In this document: positions 7,978 to 18,154 of the stretch, piece after piece
How positions within the stretch are numbered: the stretch's first letter is position 1
Layout: the number at the start of each line of letters is the position of its first letter
Assembly: GCA_947072565.1 (NCBI GenBank)
Contig: CAMTIM010000059.1
Location: forward strand, 1 to 64,000
Source of the DNA: an uncultured Peptostreptococcaceae bacterium
GTDB lineage: Bacteria; Bacillota; Clostridia; Peptostreptococcales; Peptostreptococcaceae
Direction: 5' to 3'
DNA: 64,000 bases
Position numbers and translations under genes: made by a program
Notes under the pieces: model-generated
Database searches by the model: none
What the model was told of the DNA's origin: nothing
Seen by the model: only the letters and a program-made list of their open reading frames with translations

Positions 7978-9153
7978 TTGTATAATATACTAATAGTTAA
8001 GTACGGAGAAATCGGAGTAAAGGGTAAAAATAGATATATATTTGAAAATAAATTAATAAAAAATGTAAAGAACATGCTAAAGCCAATCGGGAACTTTAAT
8101 GTTTACAAAGAATATGGAAGAATATATGTAGATTTACAAGACTACGATTATGAAGAAGTAATAGAAGAAGTAAAAAAGGTATTTGGAATAGTTGGAGTTT
8201 GCCCAGCAGTAAGAGCAGAGAAGGACTATGATAAATTAAAAGAATTAGCATTAAACATGCTAGAGGAAAAAATAGAACAAGGAGCTAAATCTTTTAAAGT
8301 TGAATCTAGAAGAGGAGATAAAAGCTTACCATTAACTTCTCAAGAGATGAGTTTAGATATTGGTGGATATTTAGTATCTCAAGTTAAAGATAGAATAGCA
8401 GTTGATGTTAGAAATCCAGAAATAAAAATAAAATGTGAATATAGAGAAAATCACGTTATGGCATACAGTGATACTGTTGCTGGATACGGAGGATTACCTC
8501 TTGGAACTAATGGTAGAGCAATGTCTTTATTATCAGGAGGGATAGATAGCCCAGTAGCATCATGGATGGTAGCTAAAAGAGGTATGGAATTAGAATGTAT
8601 CCATTTCCATAGTTACCCATTTACAAGTGAGAAGTCTCAAGAAAAAGTAAGAGATCTAGCTTTAATATTAGCTAAGTATTGTGGAAGAGTTAGACTTCAT
8701 AAAGTTAATCTATTAGAAATACAAAAAGCAATAGGAGTAACTTGTAAAGAAGAAGAAACTACTATAATATCAAGAAGATTTATGATGAAGATAGCACAAA
8801 GAGTTGCAGAGAAAAGATTCTGTGAAGCTTTAGTTACAGGAGAGAGTATAGGACAAGTTGCATCTCAAACAATACAAGGATTAACTTGTACAGATGCATC
8901 TGTAAGTCTACCTGTGTTTAGACCTCTTATAGCTATGGATAAAACTGAAATAATAGAGATAGCTCAAAGAATAGGAACGTTTGAAACATCTATACTACCT
9001 GAAGAAGATTGCTGTAGTGTATTCTCACCAAAGAAACCAGTAACTAAGCCTAAATTAGATAGAATAGAAATGTCTGAAAATAAATTAGATGTTGAAAAAC
9101 TAATACAAGATGCAATAGATAGTATAGAAGTAGAAGATTTAGAATTTAACTAA
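7978..9153 (+). CDS. thiI: tRNA 4-thiouridine synthetase ThiI
   Basis: Adenylates U8 of tRNA and inserts sulfur to make 4-thiouridine. 391 residues: NFLD/THUMP RNA-binding region (about 1-165), then a PP-loop ATPase domain with [14 protein letters not shown] near residue 180. The C-terminal rhodanese domain of the E. coli enzyme is absent, as usual in Firmicutes. I take TTG 7978 as start because AGAGGTG sits 6 nt upstream; a GTG at 7969 would overlap that ribosome site. Translationally close to the desulfurase gene, which likely supplies the sulfur. Confidence 0.94.
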   Translation: MYNILIVKYGEIGVKGKNRYIFENKLIKNVKNMLKPIGNFNVYKEYGRIYVDLQDYDYEEVIEEVKKVFGIVGVCPAVRAEKDYDKLKELALNMLEEKIEQGAKSFKVESRRGDKSLPLTSQEMSLDIGGYLVSQVKDRIAVDVRNPEIKIKCEYRENHVMAYSDTVAGYGGLPLGTNGRAMSLLSGGIDSPVASWMVAKRGMELECIHFHSYPFTSEKSQEKVRDLALILAKYCGRVRLHKVNLLEIQKAIGVTCKEEETTIISRRFMMKIAQRVAEKRFCEALVTGESIGQVASQTIQGLTCTDASVSLPVFRPLIAMDKTEIIEIAQRIGTFETSILPEEDCCSVFSPKKPVTKPKLDRIEMSENKLDVEKLIQDAIDSIEVEDLEFN

Positions 9154-9156
9154 ATT

Positions 9157-9188
9157 AAAAAAGAAGTCCAATTGGACTTCTTTTTTTA
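9157..9188 (+). terminator. terminator of the desulfurase-thiI operon
   Basis: AAAAGAAGTCCAA and TTGGACTTCTTTT form a loop-tight hairpin with a trailing T run. Confidence 0.92.
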
Positions 9189-9222
9189 TATTTATAACCA
9201 TATTAAAATGATTTTAAAGGGC

Positions 9223-9957
9223 TTATTTATTAAATACTTTAACGCCGAATTTATTAATTATCTTAGCTGCTCTTTGAATATCTTCATCAGTAGCATTTTC
9301 AACATCTTTTAATTCATAGTCTATACCCATGCTTTCCCATTTGTGAACGCCTAGAGTATGGTAAGGTAATAATTCTAATCTTTCAACGTTATTTAAAGTA
9401 GATACGAATTGTCCTAATTTTTCTAAGTTTTCAACATCATCTGTGATGCCAGGAACAAGAACATGTCTTATCCAAACAGGTATATTTCTTTCATCTAAAT
9501 GCTTAGCTAATTTTAATACTTTTTCAGTACCAACACCAGTTAAATCTTTAGATTTTTCATCTACCATGTGTTTTAAATCAAGTAAAACTAAATCTGTATT
9601 ATCAAGGATTGGATCAATTGTATCTATGTCTACAAATCCAGAAGTATCTAGACAAGTGTGTATTTGATTTTTTTTAGCTTTAGCAAATAAATCAGTTAAG
9701 AATTCTGGTTGTAATGTAGATTCCCCACCTGATGCAGTTATACCTCCACCAGAGAATTTCATATATGAAGAATATTTAAGTACTTGATTTATTATTTCAT
9801 CAGTGCTGTATTCTTTTCCACCTTTAGTATCCCAAGTATCTCTATTGTGACAATACTTGCATCTTAATGGACATCCTTGCATAAATAATATAAATCTTAT
9901 TCCAGGACCATCTACTGTTCCGAATGTTTCTATTGAATGTACTCTTCCTTTAACCAT
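9223..9957 (-). CDS. pflA: pyruvate formate-lyase activating enzyme
   Basis: Radical-SAM enzyme that installs the glycyl radical on PflB. 244 residues; the cluster-binding CxxxCxxC is C29-C33-C36 (GCPLRCKYCHN). Start taken at ATG 9957 because GAGGTG lies 6 nt upstream; a GTG at 9966 overlaps this site. The order is pflB then pflA on the minus strand, with a terminator and a separate promoter between them, so pflA can be expressed apart from pflB. Confidence 0.95.
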   Translation of the reverse strand: MVKGRVHSIETFGTVDGPGIRFILFMQGCPLRCKYCHNRDTWDTKGGKEYSTDEIINQVLKYSSYMKFSGGGITASGGESTLQPEFLTDLFAKAKKNQIHTCLDTSGFVDIDTIDPILDNTDLVLLDLKHMVDEKSKDLTGVGTEKVLKLAKHLDERNIPVWIRHVLVPGITDDVENLEKLGQFVSTLNNVERLELLPYHTLGVHKWESMGIDYELKDVENATDEDIQRAAKIINKFGVKVFNK

Positions 9958-10006
9958 AATGCTCACCTCGTAAGTTGAATTTAAAATTAATTTTATTTAA
10001 ATATAT

Positions 10007-10035
10007 AATATACTGTATACAAAAATGATTTACAA
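10007..10035 (-). promoter_or_regulatory. pflA promoter with TGTATACA palindrome
   Basis: On the minus strand TTGTAA (10035-10030), 17 nt, TATATT (10012-10007). The palindrome TGTATACA (10014-10021) sits against the -10 and continues as TGTATACAAAAAT on plus. The same motif recurs at the pflB promoter. Confidence 0.55.
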
Positions 10036-10160
10036 ATATATTATATGATATTATCTGTATAAAGTCCATATAAACTATGAACTAACTATGTTCTAACATT
10101 TAAAATTATACCCAATAATTTTATACTTGAAACTTAAATTTAAAAGTTTATTTTAATATA

Positions 10161-10194
10161 AAAAAAGAGTGTAAGTTGATGAGACTTACACTCT
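10161..10194 (-). terminator. pflB terminator
   Basis: AGAGTGTAAGT pairs with ACTTACACTCT over an 11-bp stem, followed on the minus strand by TTTTTT. Confidence 0.92.
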
Positions 10195-10266
10195 GAAAAA
10201 ATTATATACTTTGATTGTTGATTTTAATAATTCTTACGGTGAGGTAAGAAGTTGTGAAGTTATAAA

Positions 10267-12498
10267 TTAAGCCATTTTTCCGTGGAATGTTCTGTTTATA
10301 ACGTCCATTTGTTGTTCTCTAGTTAACTTGATGAAGTTTACAGCGTATCCTGAAACTCTTATAGTTAATTGAGGGTATTTCTCTGGATGCTCCATAGCAT
10401 CTTCTAAAGTAGATCTATCAAATACGTTAACGTTTAAGTGATGAGCTCCGTCTCCGAAGTATCCATCCATCATTGCTGATAAGTTGTTAACTCTTTCAGA
10501 CATATCTTTTCCTAAAGCACCTGGTACTATAGAGAATGTGTTAGATATACCATCTTGAGAATGCTCGTAAGGTAATTTAGCAACAGAAGCTAATGAAGCT
10601 AAAGCACCACTGTTATCTCTTCCGTGCATTGGGTTAGCACCTGGAGCAAATGGTTGACCAGCTCTTCTACCATCAGGAGTATTACCAGTTTTCTTACCGT
10701 AAACAACGTTTGAAGTTATTGTAAGTATAGATTGAGTGTGGTAAGAATCTCTGTAAGTTTTGTTCTTTCTTATTTTGTTCATGAAGCTTTCAACTAATTC
10801 ACAAGCTATAGTATCAACTCTATCATCGTTGTTTCCGTACATTGGGTACTCACCTTCGATTTCGAAATCAACAGCTACTCCTTGCTCGTTTCTTATAGCT
10901 TTAACTTTAGCATGCTTTATAGCAGATAATGAATCAGCACATACTGATAAACCAGCTATACCACAAGCCATAGTTCTGAATACATCTCTATCATGTAAAG
11001 CCATTTCTAATGCTTCATAAGAATACTTATCATGCATGTAGTGGATTACGTTTAATGTATTTACGTATAAGTTTGCTAACCAATCAGTGAAAGGCTCGAA
11101 TTTAGACATTACTTCGTCGTAGTCTAAGTATTCTGAAGTTATTGGCTCGAATCTTGGTCCAACTTGAGCTAATGATTTTTCGTCAACTCCACCGTTTATA
11201 GCGTATAATAAAGTTTTAGCTAAGTTTACTCTAGCTCCGAAGAATTGCATTTGCTTACCTATCTTCATTGCAGAAACACAACAAGCTATACCGTAGTCAT
11301 CTCCCCAGTAAGGTCTCATTAAATCATCGTTCTCATATTGAACAGAACTTGTATCTATAGAAACTTTTGAACAGAAGTCTTTGAATCCTTTTGGTAATTG
11401 AGTAGACCATAATACTGTTAAGTTTGGCTCTGGTGAAGCACCTAAAGTATAAAGAGTATTTAAAACTCTGAATGAGTTTTTAGTTACTAATGTTCTACCA
11501 TCTATTCCCATACCACCGATTGACTCAGTTACCCAAGTTGGGTCTCCAGAGAATAAATCGTTGTATTCAGGAGTTCTTAAGAATTTAACCATTCTTAATT
11601 TCATTATGAAGTGGTCCATTATTTCTTGAACTTCTTCTTCAGTTATAGTTCCAGCAGCTAAATCTCTTTCGAAGAATATATCTAAGAAAGTAGAAGTTCT
11701 ACCTAATGACATTGCAGCTCCGTTTTGATCTTTTATAGCTCCTAAGTATCCGAAGTATAACCATTGTACAGCTTCTTTACCGTTAGTAGCTGGCTTAGAT
11801 ATATCAAATCCGTAAACAGCAGCCATACCTTTTAATTCTTGTAAAGCTTTTATTTGATCAGATATTTCTTCTCTTAATCTTATTATAGCTTCGTCCATAG
11901 TAGATACGTCTAAAGTATCTTTTTGTACTTTTTTATCAGCGATTAAAGCATCAACACCGTATAAAGCAACTCTTCTGTAATCTCCGATTATTCTACCTCT
12001 ACCGTAAGCATCAGGTAATCCAGTTACTATACCAGATTTTCTAACAGCTCTCATTTCAGCAGTATAAGCATCAAATACTCCTTGGTTATGAGTTTTTCTG
12101 TATTTAGTGAATATTTCACTTATCTCAGGATCACATTCGTATCCGTAAGATTTACAAGAGTTTTCAACCATTTTGATACCACCAAATGGCATAACAGCTC
12201 TTTTTAATGGAGCGTCAGTTTGGAAACCAACTATTGTTTCTAATTCTTTATCTAAATATCCTGGTCCATATGCATTGATCAGAGATACAGTTTTTGTATC
12301 AACATCTAAAGTTCCACCATTGTCTCTTTCTTGTTTGAATAAAGACATAGCTTCTGCCCATAATTTGTTAGTGTTTTCTGTAGCTCCAGCTAAGAAAGAA
12401 TCATTTCCTTCGTATGGAGTGTAGTTTGCTTGGATGAACCCTCTAACATCTATTTCTTTAGTCCATCTACCTTCTTTAAATCCTTGCCATGCATTCAT
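10267..12498 (-). CDS. pflB: formate C-acetyltransferase (pyruvate formate-lyase)
   Basis: Anaerobic glycyl-radical enzyme converting pyruvate and CoA to acetyl-CoA and formate; 743 residues, full length. The catalytic pair is C406-C407 in GIACCVSAM, and the radical glycine is G717 in RVSGYAVNF near the C-terminus. ATG 12498 follows AAGGAGG on the minus strand. Codon choice looks biased toward a small set (aac, ttc, gtt, taa-free tracts), as in highly expressed genes. Its activase is the next gene on the same strand. Confidence 0.97.
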   Translation of the reverse strand: MNAWQGFKEGRWTKEIDVRGFIQANYTPYEGNDSFLAGATENTNKLWAEAMSLFKQERDNGGTLDVDTKTVSLINAYGPGYLDKELETIVGFQTDAPLKRAVMPFGGIKMVENSCKSYGYECDPEISEIFTKYRKTHNQGVFDAYTAEMRAVRKSGIVTGLPDAYGRGRIIGDYRRVALYGVDALIADKKVQKDTLDVSTMDEAIIRLREEISDQIKALQELKGMAAVYGFDISKPATNGKEAVQWLYFGYLGAIKDQNGAAMSLGRTSTFLDIFFERDLAAGTITEEEVQEIMDHFIMKLRMVKFLRTPEYNDLFSGDPTWVTESIGGMGIDGRTLVTKNSFRVLNTLYTLGASPEPNLTVLWSTQLPKGFKDFCSKVSIDTSSVQYENDDLMRPYWGDDYGIACCVSAMKIGKQMQFFGARVNLAKTLLYAINGGVDEKSLAQVGPRFEPITSEYLDYDEVMSKFEPFTDWLANLYVNTLNVIHYMHDKYSYEALEMALHDRDVFRTMACGIAGLSVCADSLSAIKHAKVKAIRNEQGVAVDFEIEGEYPMYGNNDDRVDTIACELVESFMNKIRKNKTYRDSYHTQSILTITSNVVYGKKTGNTPDGRRAGQPFAPGANPMHGRDNSGALASLASVAKLPYEHSQDGISNTFSIVPGALGKDMSERVNNLSAMMDGYFGDGAHHLNVNVFDRSTLEDAMEHPEKYPQLTIRVSGYAVNFIKLTREQQMDVINRTFHGKMA

Positions 12499-12629
12499 GT
12501 GAATAGCCTCCTTGTTAAGTCCGGTTTAAATTTTTTTTAAATCAATTTTGATTTGTTATTTTTTTATTTTAAAATTCTAAAATTGTATATATATAAAATC
12601 TAGCTAGATGTTTTTTAAACAAGATAATC

Positions 12630-12658
12630 ATAACATAAAAACAGTATTTTGTATACAA
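12630..12658 (-). promoter_or_regulatory. pflB promoter region with TTGTATACAA palindrome
   Basis: On the minus strand TTGTAT (12658-12653), 17 nt, TGTTAT (12635-12630). A 10-bp palindrome, TTGTATACAA (12649-12658), overlaps the -35 and shares TGTATACAAAA with the pflA promoter. A second perfect palindrome, ATCTAGCTAGAT (12598-12609), lies in the predicted leader. Nothing else is evident in the 325-nt gap 12499-12823. Confidence 0.45.
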
Positions 12659-12823
12659 TATTTTATTAATAAATTGTCGATTATCGGTTTAAAAAACTTT
12701 TCTTACTTTTTTTGTTTTTATATTTATACCCACGCATCACTCTATTAAACACAATAAAGTTTAAATATATAGAATATCTGTGTGAATTTTGAATACCTAT
12801 TTATATATAGAGGAGGGATGTTT

Positions 12824-13783
12824 ATGTTCATTATAGTATTACTATTTTTAATTGGTTTTATACTTATAAGTAAAGGAGCAGATATATTTATAAACTATAC
12901 AGTATTAATAGGAAAGAAAACTAATATATCTGAGCTTATATTAGGCGCAACTATAGTAAGTTTTGCAACAACGTTACCAGAACTTACAGTATCATTATTC
13001 GCATCACTTGATGGCCACACAACTATGAGTTTAGGAAATGCGCTAGGCTCAATTATATGTAACACAGGATTAGTTTTAGGACTAGTAGCGCTAATAAGCC
13101 CATTTAAAGTAGATAAAAATATGTTTTTATCAAAGTCATCATTATTATTACTATCAGTAATAGTACTAATAATAATCGGATTAGATGGAATGATAGATAA
13201 AAAAGATGGAATTATACTTTTAGTAATGTTAGGTATATATATGTATACTAATTACAAAAGTGTTTGTGATGACAATAAAAAAATTAATAGATTAAGTACA
13301 AAAAAACAAAAGACTACATTTAAAGAAGTACTTAAGATAGCCATATTTTTTACACTAGGATTAATAATGATGGTAGTAGGGTCTAAATTACTTGTTGATA
13401 ATGGAGTAAAAATAGCTCAATTCATAGGAATACCACAAGGTGTAATAAGTCTTACGGTAATAGCGCTTGGAACATCTTTGCCAGAACTAGTTTCAGCTAT
13501 AACTGCTATAAGGAAGAAACATCATGCTATATGTGTAGGAAACATATTAGGTGCCAACATATTAAATATAGTATCAGTAATTGGAATTTCATCTATTCCT
13601 AATAATATCCCTATATTAGCTCAGACTATGAAAATAGATTTTCCATTTATGATTTTAATATTACTTACATTAATATTACCTACTATTAAAAAATCTAAGC
13701 TATATAGATGGCAAGGTATACTAATGATGGGTATATATTTTACATATTTAATAACACTATATTTAATGTATATAGCGTTGTAA
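12824..13783 (+). CDS. calcium/sodium antiporter, CaCA family (YrbG-like)
   Basis: Integral membrane cation exchanger of 319 residues. It has the two inverted alpha-repeats of the family: GATIVSFATTLPELTVS in the N-half and VIALGTSLPELVSAI in the C-half, each holding the acidic ion-binding glutamate. A charged loop with poly-Lys character separates the halves (about 145-170). Start at ATG 12824, which has GGAGG 7 nt upstream; longer in-frame starts run through the ribosome site. Monocistronic. Confidence 0.9.
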   Translation: MFIIVLLFLIGFILISKGADIFINYTVLIGKKTNISELILGATIVSFATTLPELTVSLFASLDGHTTMSLGNALGSIICNTGLVLGLVALISPFKVDKNMFLSKSSLLLLSVIVLIIIGLDGMIDKKDGIILLVMLGIYMYTNYKSVCDDNKKINRLSTKKQKTTFKEVLKIAIFFTLGLIMMVVGSKLLVDNGVKIAQFIGIPQGVISLTVIALGTSLPELVSAITAIRKKHHAICVGNILGANILNIVSVIGISSIPNNIPILAQTMKIDFPFMILILLTLILPTIKKSKLYRWQGILMMGIYFTYLITLYLMYIAL

Positions 13784-13913
13784 TACCAGGCTTAAGTTTA
13801 TATCGTCGTGAATATTATATGGCCTTAGAGGGGAAAATACTAATTGCATATTAACCCAAAACAATATATAATAGATAAATCAAGGTAAATTGATAACGGA
13901 AAGGAAATAATAT

Positions 13914-15566
13914 ATGAACACAATAAAATTTGAAGATTTACAAATTAACGACGATATAAAAAAAGCAATAGCAGAGATGGGGTTTGAAGAGCCATCTCCA
14001 ATACAAGTACAATCTATACCTGTAATATTATCAGGTAAAGACGTTATAGGACAAGCTCAAACAGGAACGGGAAAAACAGCAGCATTCAGTATACCAATCT
14101 TAGAAAAGGTAGACCAAAATGATAGAAGTTTACAAGCAGTAGTACTTTGTCCAACTAGAGAACTTGCAATACAAGTTTCTTCTGAAATAAAGAAAATAGG
14201 TAAATATATGCCCGGAGTAAAAACTTTACCTGTTTACGGTGGACAGCCAATAGATAGACAAATAAAATCATTAAGAAGTGGAGTTCAAGTTGTAATAGGT
14301 ACTCCAGGTCGTGTTATAGACCATATAAATCGTAAAACATTAAAATTAGATAACGTAAAAATGGTTATATTAGATGAAGCAGATGAAATGTTAGACATGG
14401 GATTCAGGGAAGATATAGAGATGATATTAAGCAAGACTCCAGAAGAAAGACAAACTACTTTCTTCTCAGCTACAATGGCTAGGGGGATATTAGACTTAAC
14501 TAAAAAATATCAAAATGATCCTCAACACATAAAAGTTGTTAGACAAGAGCTTACAGTTCCTAACATAAAGCAACATTATATAGAAACTAGATCATCTAAT
14601 AAATTAGAAGTATTATGTAGATTAGTAGACGTTTACAACCCTAAGTTATCTGTTGTTTTCTGTAACACAAAAAGAGGAGCAGATGAATTAGTTAGTGACT
14701 TACAAGCTAGAGGATACTTTGCAGATGCGCTACACGGGGATTTAAAGCAAACTCAAAGAGATATAGTTATGGATAAATTCAGAAACGGAACAATAGATAT
14801 ATTAGTAGCTACAGATGTTGCAGCTAGAGGTATAGATGTTGATGACGTAGAAGCAGTATTTAACTATGATTTACCACAAGATGAAGAGTACTATGTACAC
14901 AGAATCGGTAGAACTGGTAGAGCTGGTAGAAACGGTATATCATTCACTTTCGTATTTGGTAAAGATATGAGAAAAATGAGAGATATAGAAAGATACATCA
15001 AAACTAAGTTAGTTAAGCATGAGATACCTTCAATAGCGGACGTTGAAGAAAAGAAAGTTAATGCATTCTTTAGTCAAGTTAAAGAAGTTATAGAAGCTGG
15101 TCACTTAACTAAGCAATTACAATGGATAGAAAGTTTCTGTTCTGATTCTGAAGCAGATTATAGTACAGTAGATGTAGCTGCTGCACTTTTAAAATTAGCT
15201 TTAGGTGAAGATAAGCAAGAAATAGTTGAAGAAAAACCAAGAGAACGTAGAGAACGTGGTGAGCGTAGAGAACGTACTGGTGAACGTAGAGAACGTAGAG
15301 GATCTACTGGAGCTCAAGAAGGAATGGTTAGACTATTTATAAACGTAGGTAGAAATCAAAGAGTTCAAGCTAAAGATATCGTAGGTTCTATAGCTGGAGA
15401 AGCTGGAATCCCAGGTAAATTAGTTGGATCAATAGACATATATGACAAATATACTTTTGTTGAAGTTCCTAAGGAAAATGCAAAGAAAGTATTAGAAAAA
15501 ATGAAAGACATAAAAATAAAAGGTAACAAAATAAACATAGAGCAAGCTAACGTAAGAAAAAAATAG
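13914..15566 (+). CDS. DEAD-box ATP-dependent RNA helicase with DbpA-type RNA-binding tail
   Basis: 550 residues. Visible motifs: Q motif, AQTGTGKTAAF (I), PTRELAIQV (Ia), TPGRVIDH (Ib), DEAD (II), SAT (III), ARGIDV (V) and HRIGRTGRAGR (VI). Residues about 440-465 are an Arg/Glu-rich linker of RRER-type repeats. The last ~80 residues form a DbpA/CsdA-like RNA-binding fold. This layout matches the DeaD/CshA group that acts in ribosome assembly, RNA decay and cold adaptation. ATG follows GGAAAGGA. A strong terminator follows, so the gene is a single unit. Which paralogue it represents cannot be settled here. Confidence 0.93.
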   Translation: MNTIKFEDLQINDDIKKAIAEMGFEEPSPIQVQSIPVILSGKDVIGQAQTGTGKTAAFSIPILEKVDQNDRSLQAVVLCPTRELAIQVSSEIKKIGKYMPGVKTLPVYGGQPIDRQIKSLRSGVQVVIGTPGRVIDHINRKTLKLDNVKMVILDEADEMLDMGFREDIEMILSKTPEERQTTFFSATMARGILDLTKKYQNDPQHIKVVRQELTVPNIKQHYIETRSSNKLEVLCRLVDVYNPKLSVVFCNTKRGADELVSDLQARGYFADALHGDLKQTQRDIVMDKFRNGTIDILVATDVAARGIDVDDVEAVFNYDLPQDEEYYVHRIGRTGRAGRNGISFTFVFGKDMRKMRDIERYIKTKLVKHEIPSIADVEEKKVNAFFSQVKEVIEAGHLTKQLQWIESFCSDSEADYSTVDVAAALLKLALGEDKQEIVEEKPRERRERGERRERTGERRERRGSTGAQEGMVRLFINVGRNQRVQAKDIVGSIAGEAGIPGKLVGSIDIYDKYTFVEVPKENAKKVLEKMKDIKIKGNKINIEQANVRKK

Positions 15567-15574
15567 TTATTTAT

Positions 15575-15607
15575 AAGGCATGATTAAATTTAATCATGCC
15601 TTTTTTG
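15575..15607 (+). terminator. terminator of the DEAD-box gene
   Basis: AAGGCATGATTAAA and TTTAATCATGCCTT form a 14-bp stem followed by TTTT. Confidence 0.93.
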
Positions 15608-15744
15608 CGTTAAAAATAAAAATAGTATTTACAAAATATAAAGTTAAACTTACTATCATAAATAAGAATCAATAAATAATGCAAAAAATACATAAAATAA
15701 GTGAAATACAAAAATAACATTTATAAATGAAAGGGACATTTTAT

Positions 15745-17721
15745 ATGGACATACTAAGTCATGGATGTACGCTAGATTGTTTTGATGCTTGTAAGTTTAA
15801 TGTATATGTAGAAGACGGCAAAGTTTTAAAAATAGAAGGTGATAAGAATCATCCATACACTAAAGGCTTTATATGCAAAAAAGGTAGAGCTCATTTAGAT
15901 AGATTAAATCATAAAGATAGAATATATAAACCACTTTTAAAAATTAATGACGTATGGCAAGAAATTAGCTTTGAAAAAGCAATAGAGATAATTAGTGATA
16001 AGTTAAAATATTATAAAAAGCAATTTGGAACCCAATCGATTATTTATTATGAGCAATATGGGAGTGGTTCAATTTTAAAAAGTATAGGAGAAATATTTTT
16101 TAACTTTTATGGAGGTGTAAGTATACCAAAAGGAGGTCCTTGTTGGAGTGCAGGTATTAAAGCTCAAAAATATGATTTTGGATCTGTAAAATCACATTGT
16201 ATAGAGGATATGTTAAACAGTAAAAATATATTTGTATGGGGTAAAAACCCAGCTTATACAACTATACACACTATGCAAATGATAAACAAAGCAAGAAAAA
16301 ATGGAAGTAAGCTAATAGTTATAGACCCTATATTTACAGATACAGCAAAAGTAGCTGACAAATATATAAGAATAAATCCCGGAAGTGATGGAGCTCTAGC
16401 TTTAGCTATGATTAAGATAATCTTTGATCAAAATTTACAAGATATAGATTTTATTAATGACTATGTAGTAGGTTATGAAGAATTTAAAACTTATACAGAT
16501 ACCTTGAATTTAGAGTACTTAATTGATGAATGTGGAGTAGCTGATAGTGAAATAAGAGATTTAGTAAAGATATACACTGATAAATATAGTACAATTTATA
16601 TTGGATATGGAATGCAAAAATATAAAAATGGTGGAAATACAATAAGGTTAATAGATGCATTGTGTGCAATTACAGGTCAAATAGGGGTTAGTGGTGGAGG
16701 TGTTAACTATGCTAATATGGTATATCCTAATGTATTAAACTTAGATCCCTATAAAAGTGGTAAATATGCAAATAACAGAGAGTTTTATGTAAGTCATATA
16801 AGTGAATTTATCAGTGAATCTTTAAATAAAAGTAAAGATGAAATTCCTGTTAAAATGGCAATTATAACAAAGAGCAATTTATTAAATCAATTAGCAGGTC
16901 TTAATGAATTAGAAAAATCCATGTCTAATATAGAATTTAAAGTATGTTTTGATATGTTTATGACAGATACAGCAAAGGCTTGTGACTTGTTTATACCATG
17001 TACAAATACTTTAGAAAGTGAAGATATAGTTTTTAGTTCTATGACCAATCCATATATAATTTACAATGAAAAAGTAGTAGAACCCAAAAATAAATTAATG
17101 GATGAATATTATTTTTTTAGAAAATTAGCAAATGAAATGGGTTTAAAAGCTTATCCTAAAGTCTCTAAAGTTGCGTATTTAAGTAAAGTAGTAGAGCCCC
17201 TAAAACAGTGTATTCTAAATATAGACCTAGAGAAAATTAAAAAGGAATATATAACAATACACAAGAAAGTAGCATGGAAAGATAAAAAGTTTGAAACTTT
17301 ATCAGGTAAATTTGAACTATATTCAAAGCTAGCTAAAGATGATGGTCTAAGTGCAATTCCAAAATGTATAAGTTATAAAAGGGAAAATAAATTTAGACTT
17401 TTAACAAATCATGCTAGAGATTCAATAGCAAGTCAACATATTATGGATAAAAAATGTATATCACAAGCATTTATTAATGAAAAAATGGTAACTAAACTAA
17501 GTATACAAAATAAGGAAATTGTTCATTTGAAATCAAAAAAGAATAGCATAAGAGTAGAAATAAATATTGATGATAATGTAGGCGATTATATTGTAAAGAT
17601 GTATGCTGGATGGTGGAAAGAAAATGGTAATCCAAACTTTATAATAGAAAGTGGAATATCTGATATGGGTGGACAAGTTACATACAATGAAACATTCGTA
17701 GACATAATAAAACAAAACTAG
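15745..17721 (+). CDS. molybdopterin-dependent oxidoreductase (DMSO reductase superfamily)
   Basis: Catalytic-subunit type protein, 658 residues. The N-terminus carries a [4Fe-4S] pattern, CTLDCFDAC followed by C about 28 residues later (GFICKKGRAH). Next come the molybdopterin-binding domains and a C-terminal dinucleotide-binding domain. C133 in GGPCWSAG is placed where this superfamily has its metal ligand (Cys, Sec, Ser or Asp), so a Cys-ligated Mo or W is inferred. No Tat signal is seen, so it is cytoplasmic. No electron-transfer or cofactor-synthesis genes flank it, and the substrate is unknown. Start ATG 15745 has AAAGGGA 8 nt upstream; ATG 15727 is less likely. Confidence 0.85.
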   Translation: MDILSHGCTLDCFDACKFNVYVEDGKVLKIEGDKNHPYTKGFICKKGRAHLDRLNHKDRIYKPLLKINDVWQEISFEKAIEIISDKLKYYKKQFGTQSIIYYEQYGSGSILKSIGEIFFNFYGGVSIPKGGPCWSAGIKAQKYDFGSVKSHCIEDMLNSKNIFVWGKNPAYTTIHTMQMINKARKNGSKLIVIDPIFTDTAKVADKYIRINPGSDGALALAMIKIIFDQNLQDIDFINDYVVGYEEFKTYTDTLNLEYLIDECGVADSEIRDLVKIYTDKYSTIYIGYGMQKYKNGGNTIRLIDALCAITGQIGVSGGGVNYANMVYPNVLNLDPYKSGKYANNREFYVSHISEFISESLNKSKDEIPVKMAIITKSNLLNQLAGLNELEKSMSNIEFKVCFDMFMTDTAKACDLFIPCTNTLESEDIVFSSMTNPYIIYNEKVVEPKNKLMDEYYFFRKLANEMGLKAYPKVSKVAYLSKVVEPLKQCILNIDLEKIKKEYITIHKKVAWKDKKFETLSGKFELYSKLAKDDGLSAIPKCISYKRENKFRLLTNHARDSIASQHIMDKKCISQAFINEKMVTKLSIQNKEIVHLKSKKNSIRVEINIDDNVGDYIVKMYAGWWKENGNPNFIIESGISDMGGQVTYNETFVDIIKQN

Positions 17722-17733
17722 CTAAATTTCATT

Positions 17734-17763
17734 GAAGGATAAAAGTGTTAATAAAGAGAATTC
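17734..17763 (+). promoter_or_regulatory. sigma-H promoter of the spoIIA operon
   Basis: GAAGGATAA (17734-17742), 12 nt, AGAGAATTC (17755-17763). Both halves fit the sigma-H consensus RNAGGAWWW-12/14-RNNGAATWW, with one W position off in the -10. In Bacillus spoIIA is a sigma-H plus Spo0A target, so the position is as expected, 43 nt before spoIIAA. Confidence 0.75.
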
Positions 17764-17805
17764 ATTAGAAGTTAATTACTTTAAAGATAGTAAGGGGGCA
17801 TACTA

Positions 17806-18141
17806 ATGATAAAATATTCTTTAGACCAAAAAAACCTTTTAATAGAGTTTATGTCTACAGAACTAGATCATCATATAACTAATGAAGTTAGGGATGAAAT
17901 AGACAATATATTAATTTCAAAATCAGTCAAAAATATAATATTTGATTTTAGAAATATTAACTTTATGGATTCATCAGGTATAGGTGTAATTATAGGGCGA
18001 TATAAAAAAATTTCTAGTGATGGTGGAAAAGTATCAGTAATAAACATAAATGATAGAGTAAAAAAAGTCTTTGATTTATCAGGGATGAATAAGATAATAG
18101 GCATTTATGATACATATGAAGAAGTAGTAAGTTCTTTGTAA
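17806..18141 (+). CDS. spoIIAA: anti-sigma F factor antagonist SpoIIAA
   Basis: STAS-domain protein, 111 residues. The phosphorylatable serine is S57 in MDSSGIG, aligned with the SpoIIAA/RsbV site. When unphosphorylated it binds SpoIIAB and frees sigma-F in the forespore. ATG follows AAGGGGG. First gene of spoIIAA-spoIIAB-sigF, 13 nt ahead of spoIIAB. The trio identifies it as SpoIIAA rather than a general stress RsbV. Confidence 0.95.
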   Translation: MIKYSLDQKNLLIEFMSTELDHHITNEVRDEIDNILISKSVKNIIFDFRNINFMDSSGIGVIIGRYKKISSDGGKVSVININDRVKKVFDLSGMNKIIGIYDTYEEVVSSL

Positions 18142-18154
18142 GGGGGAAGATATT

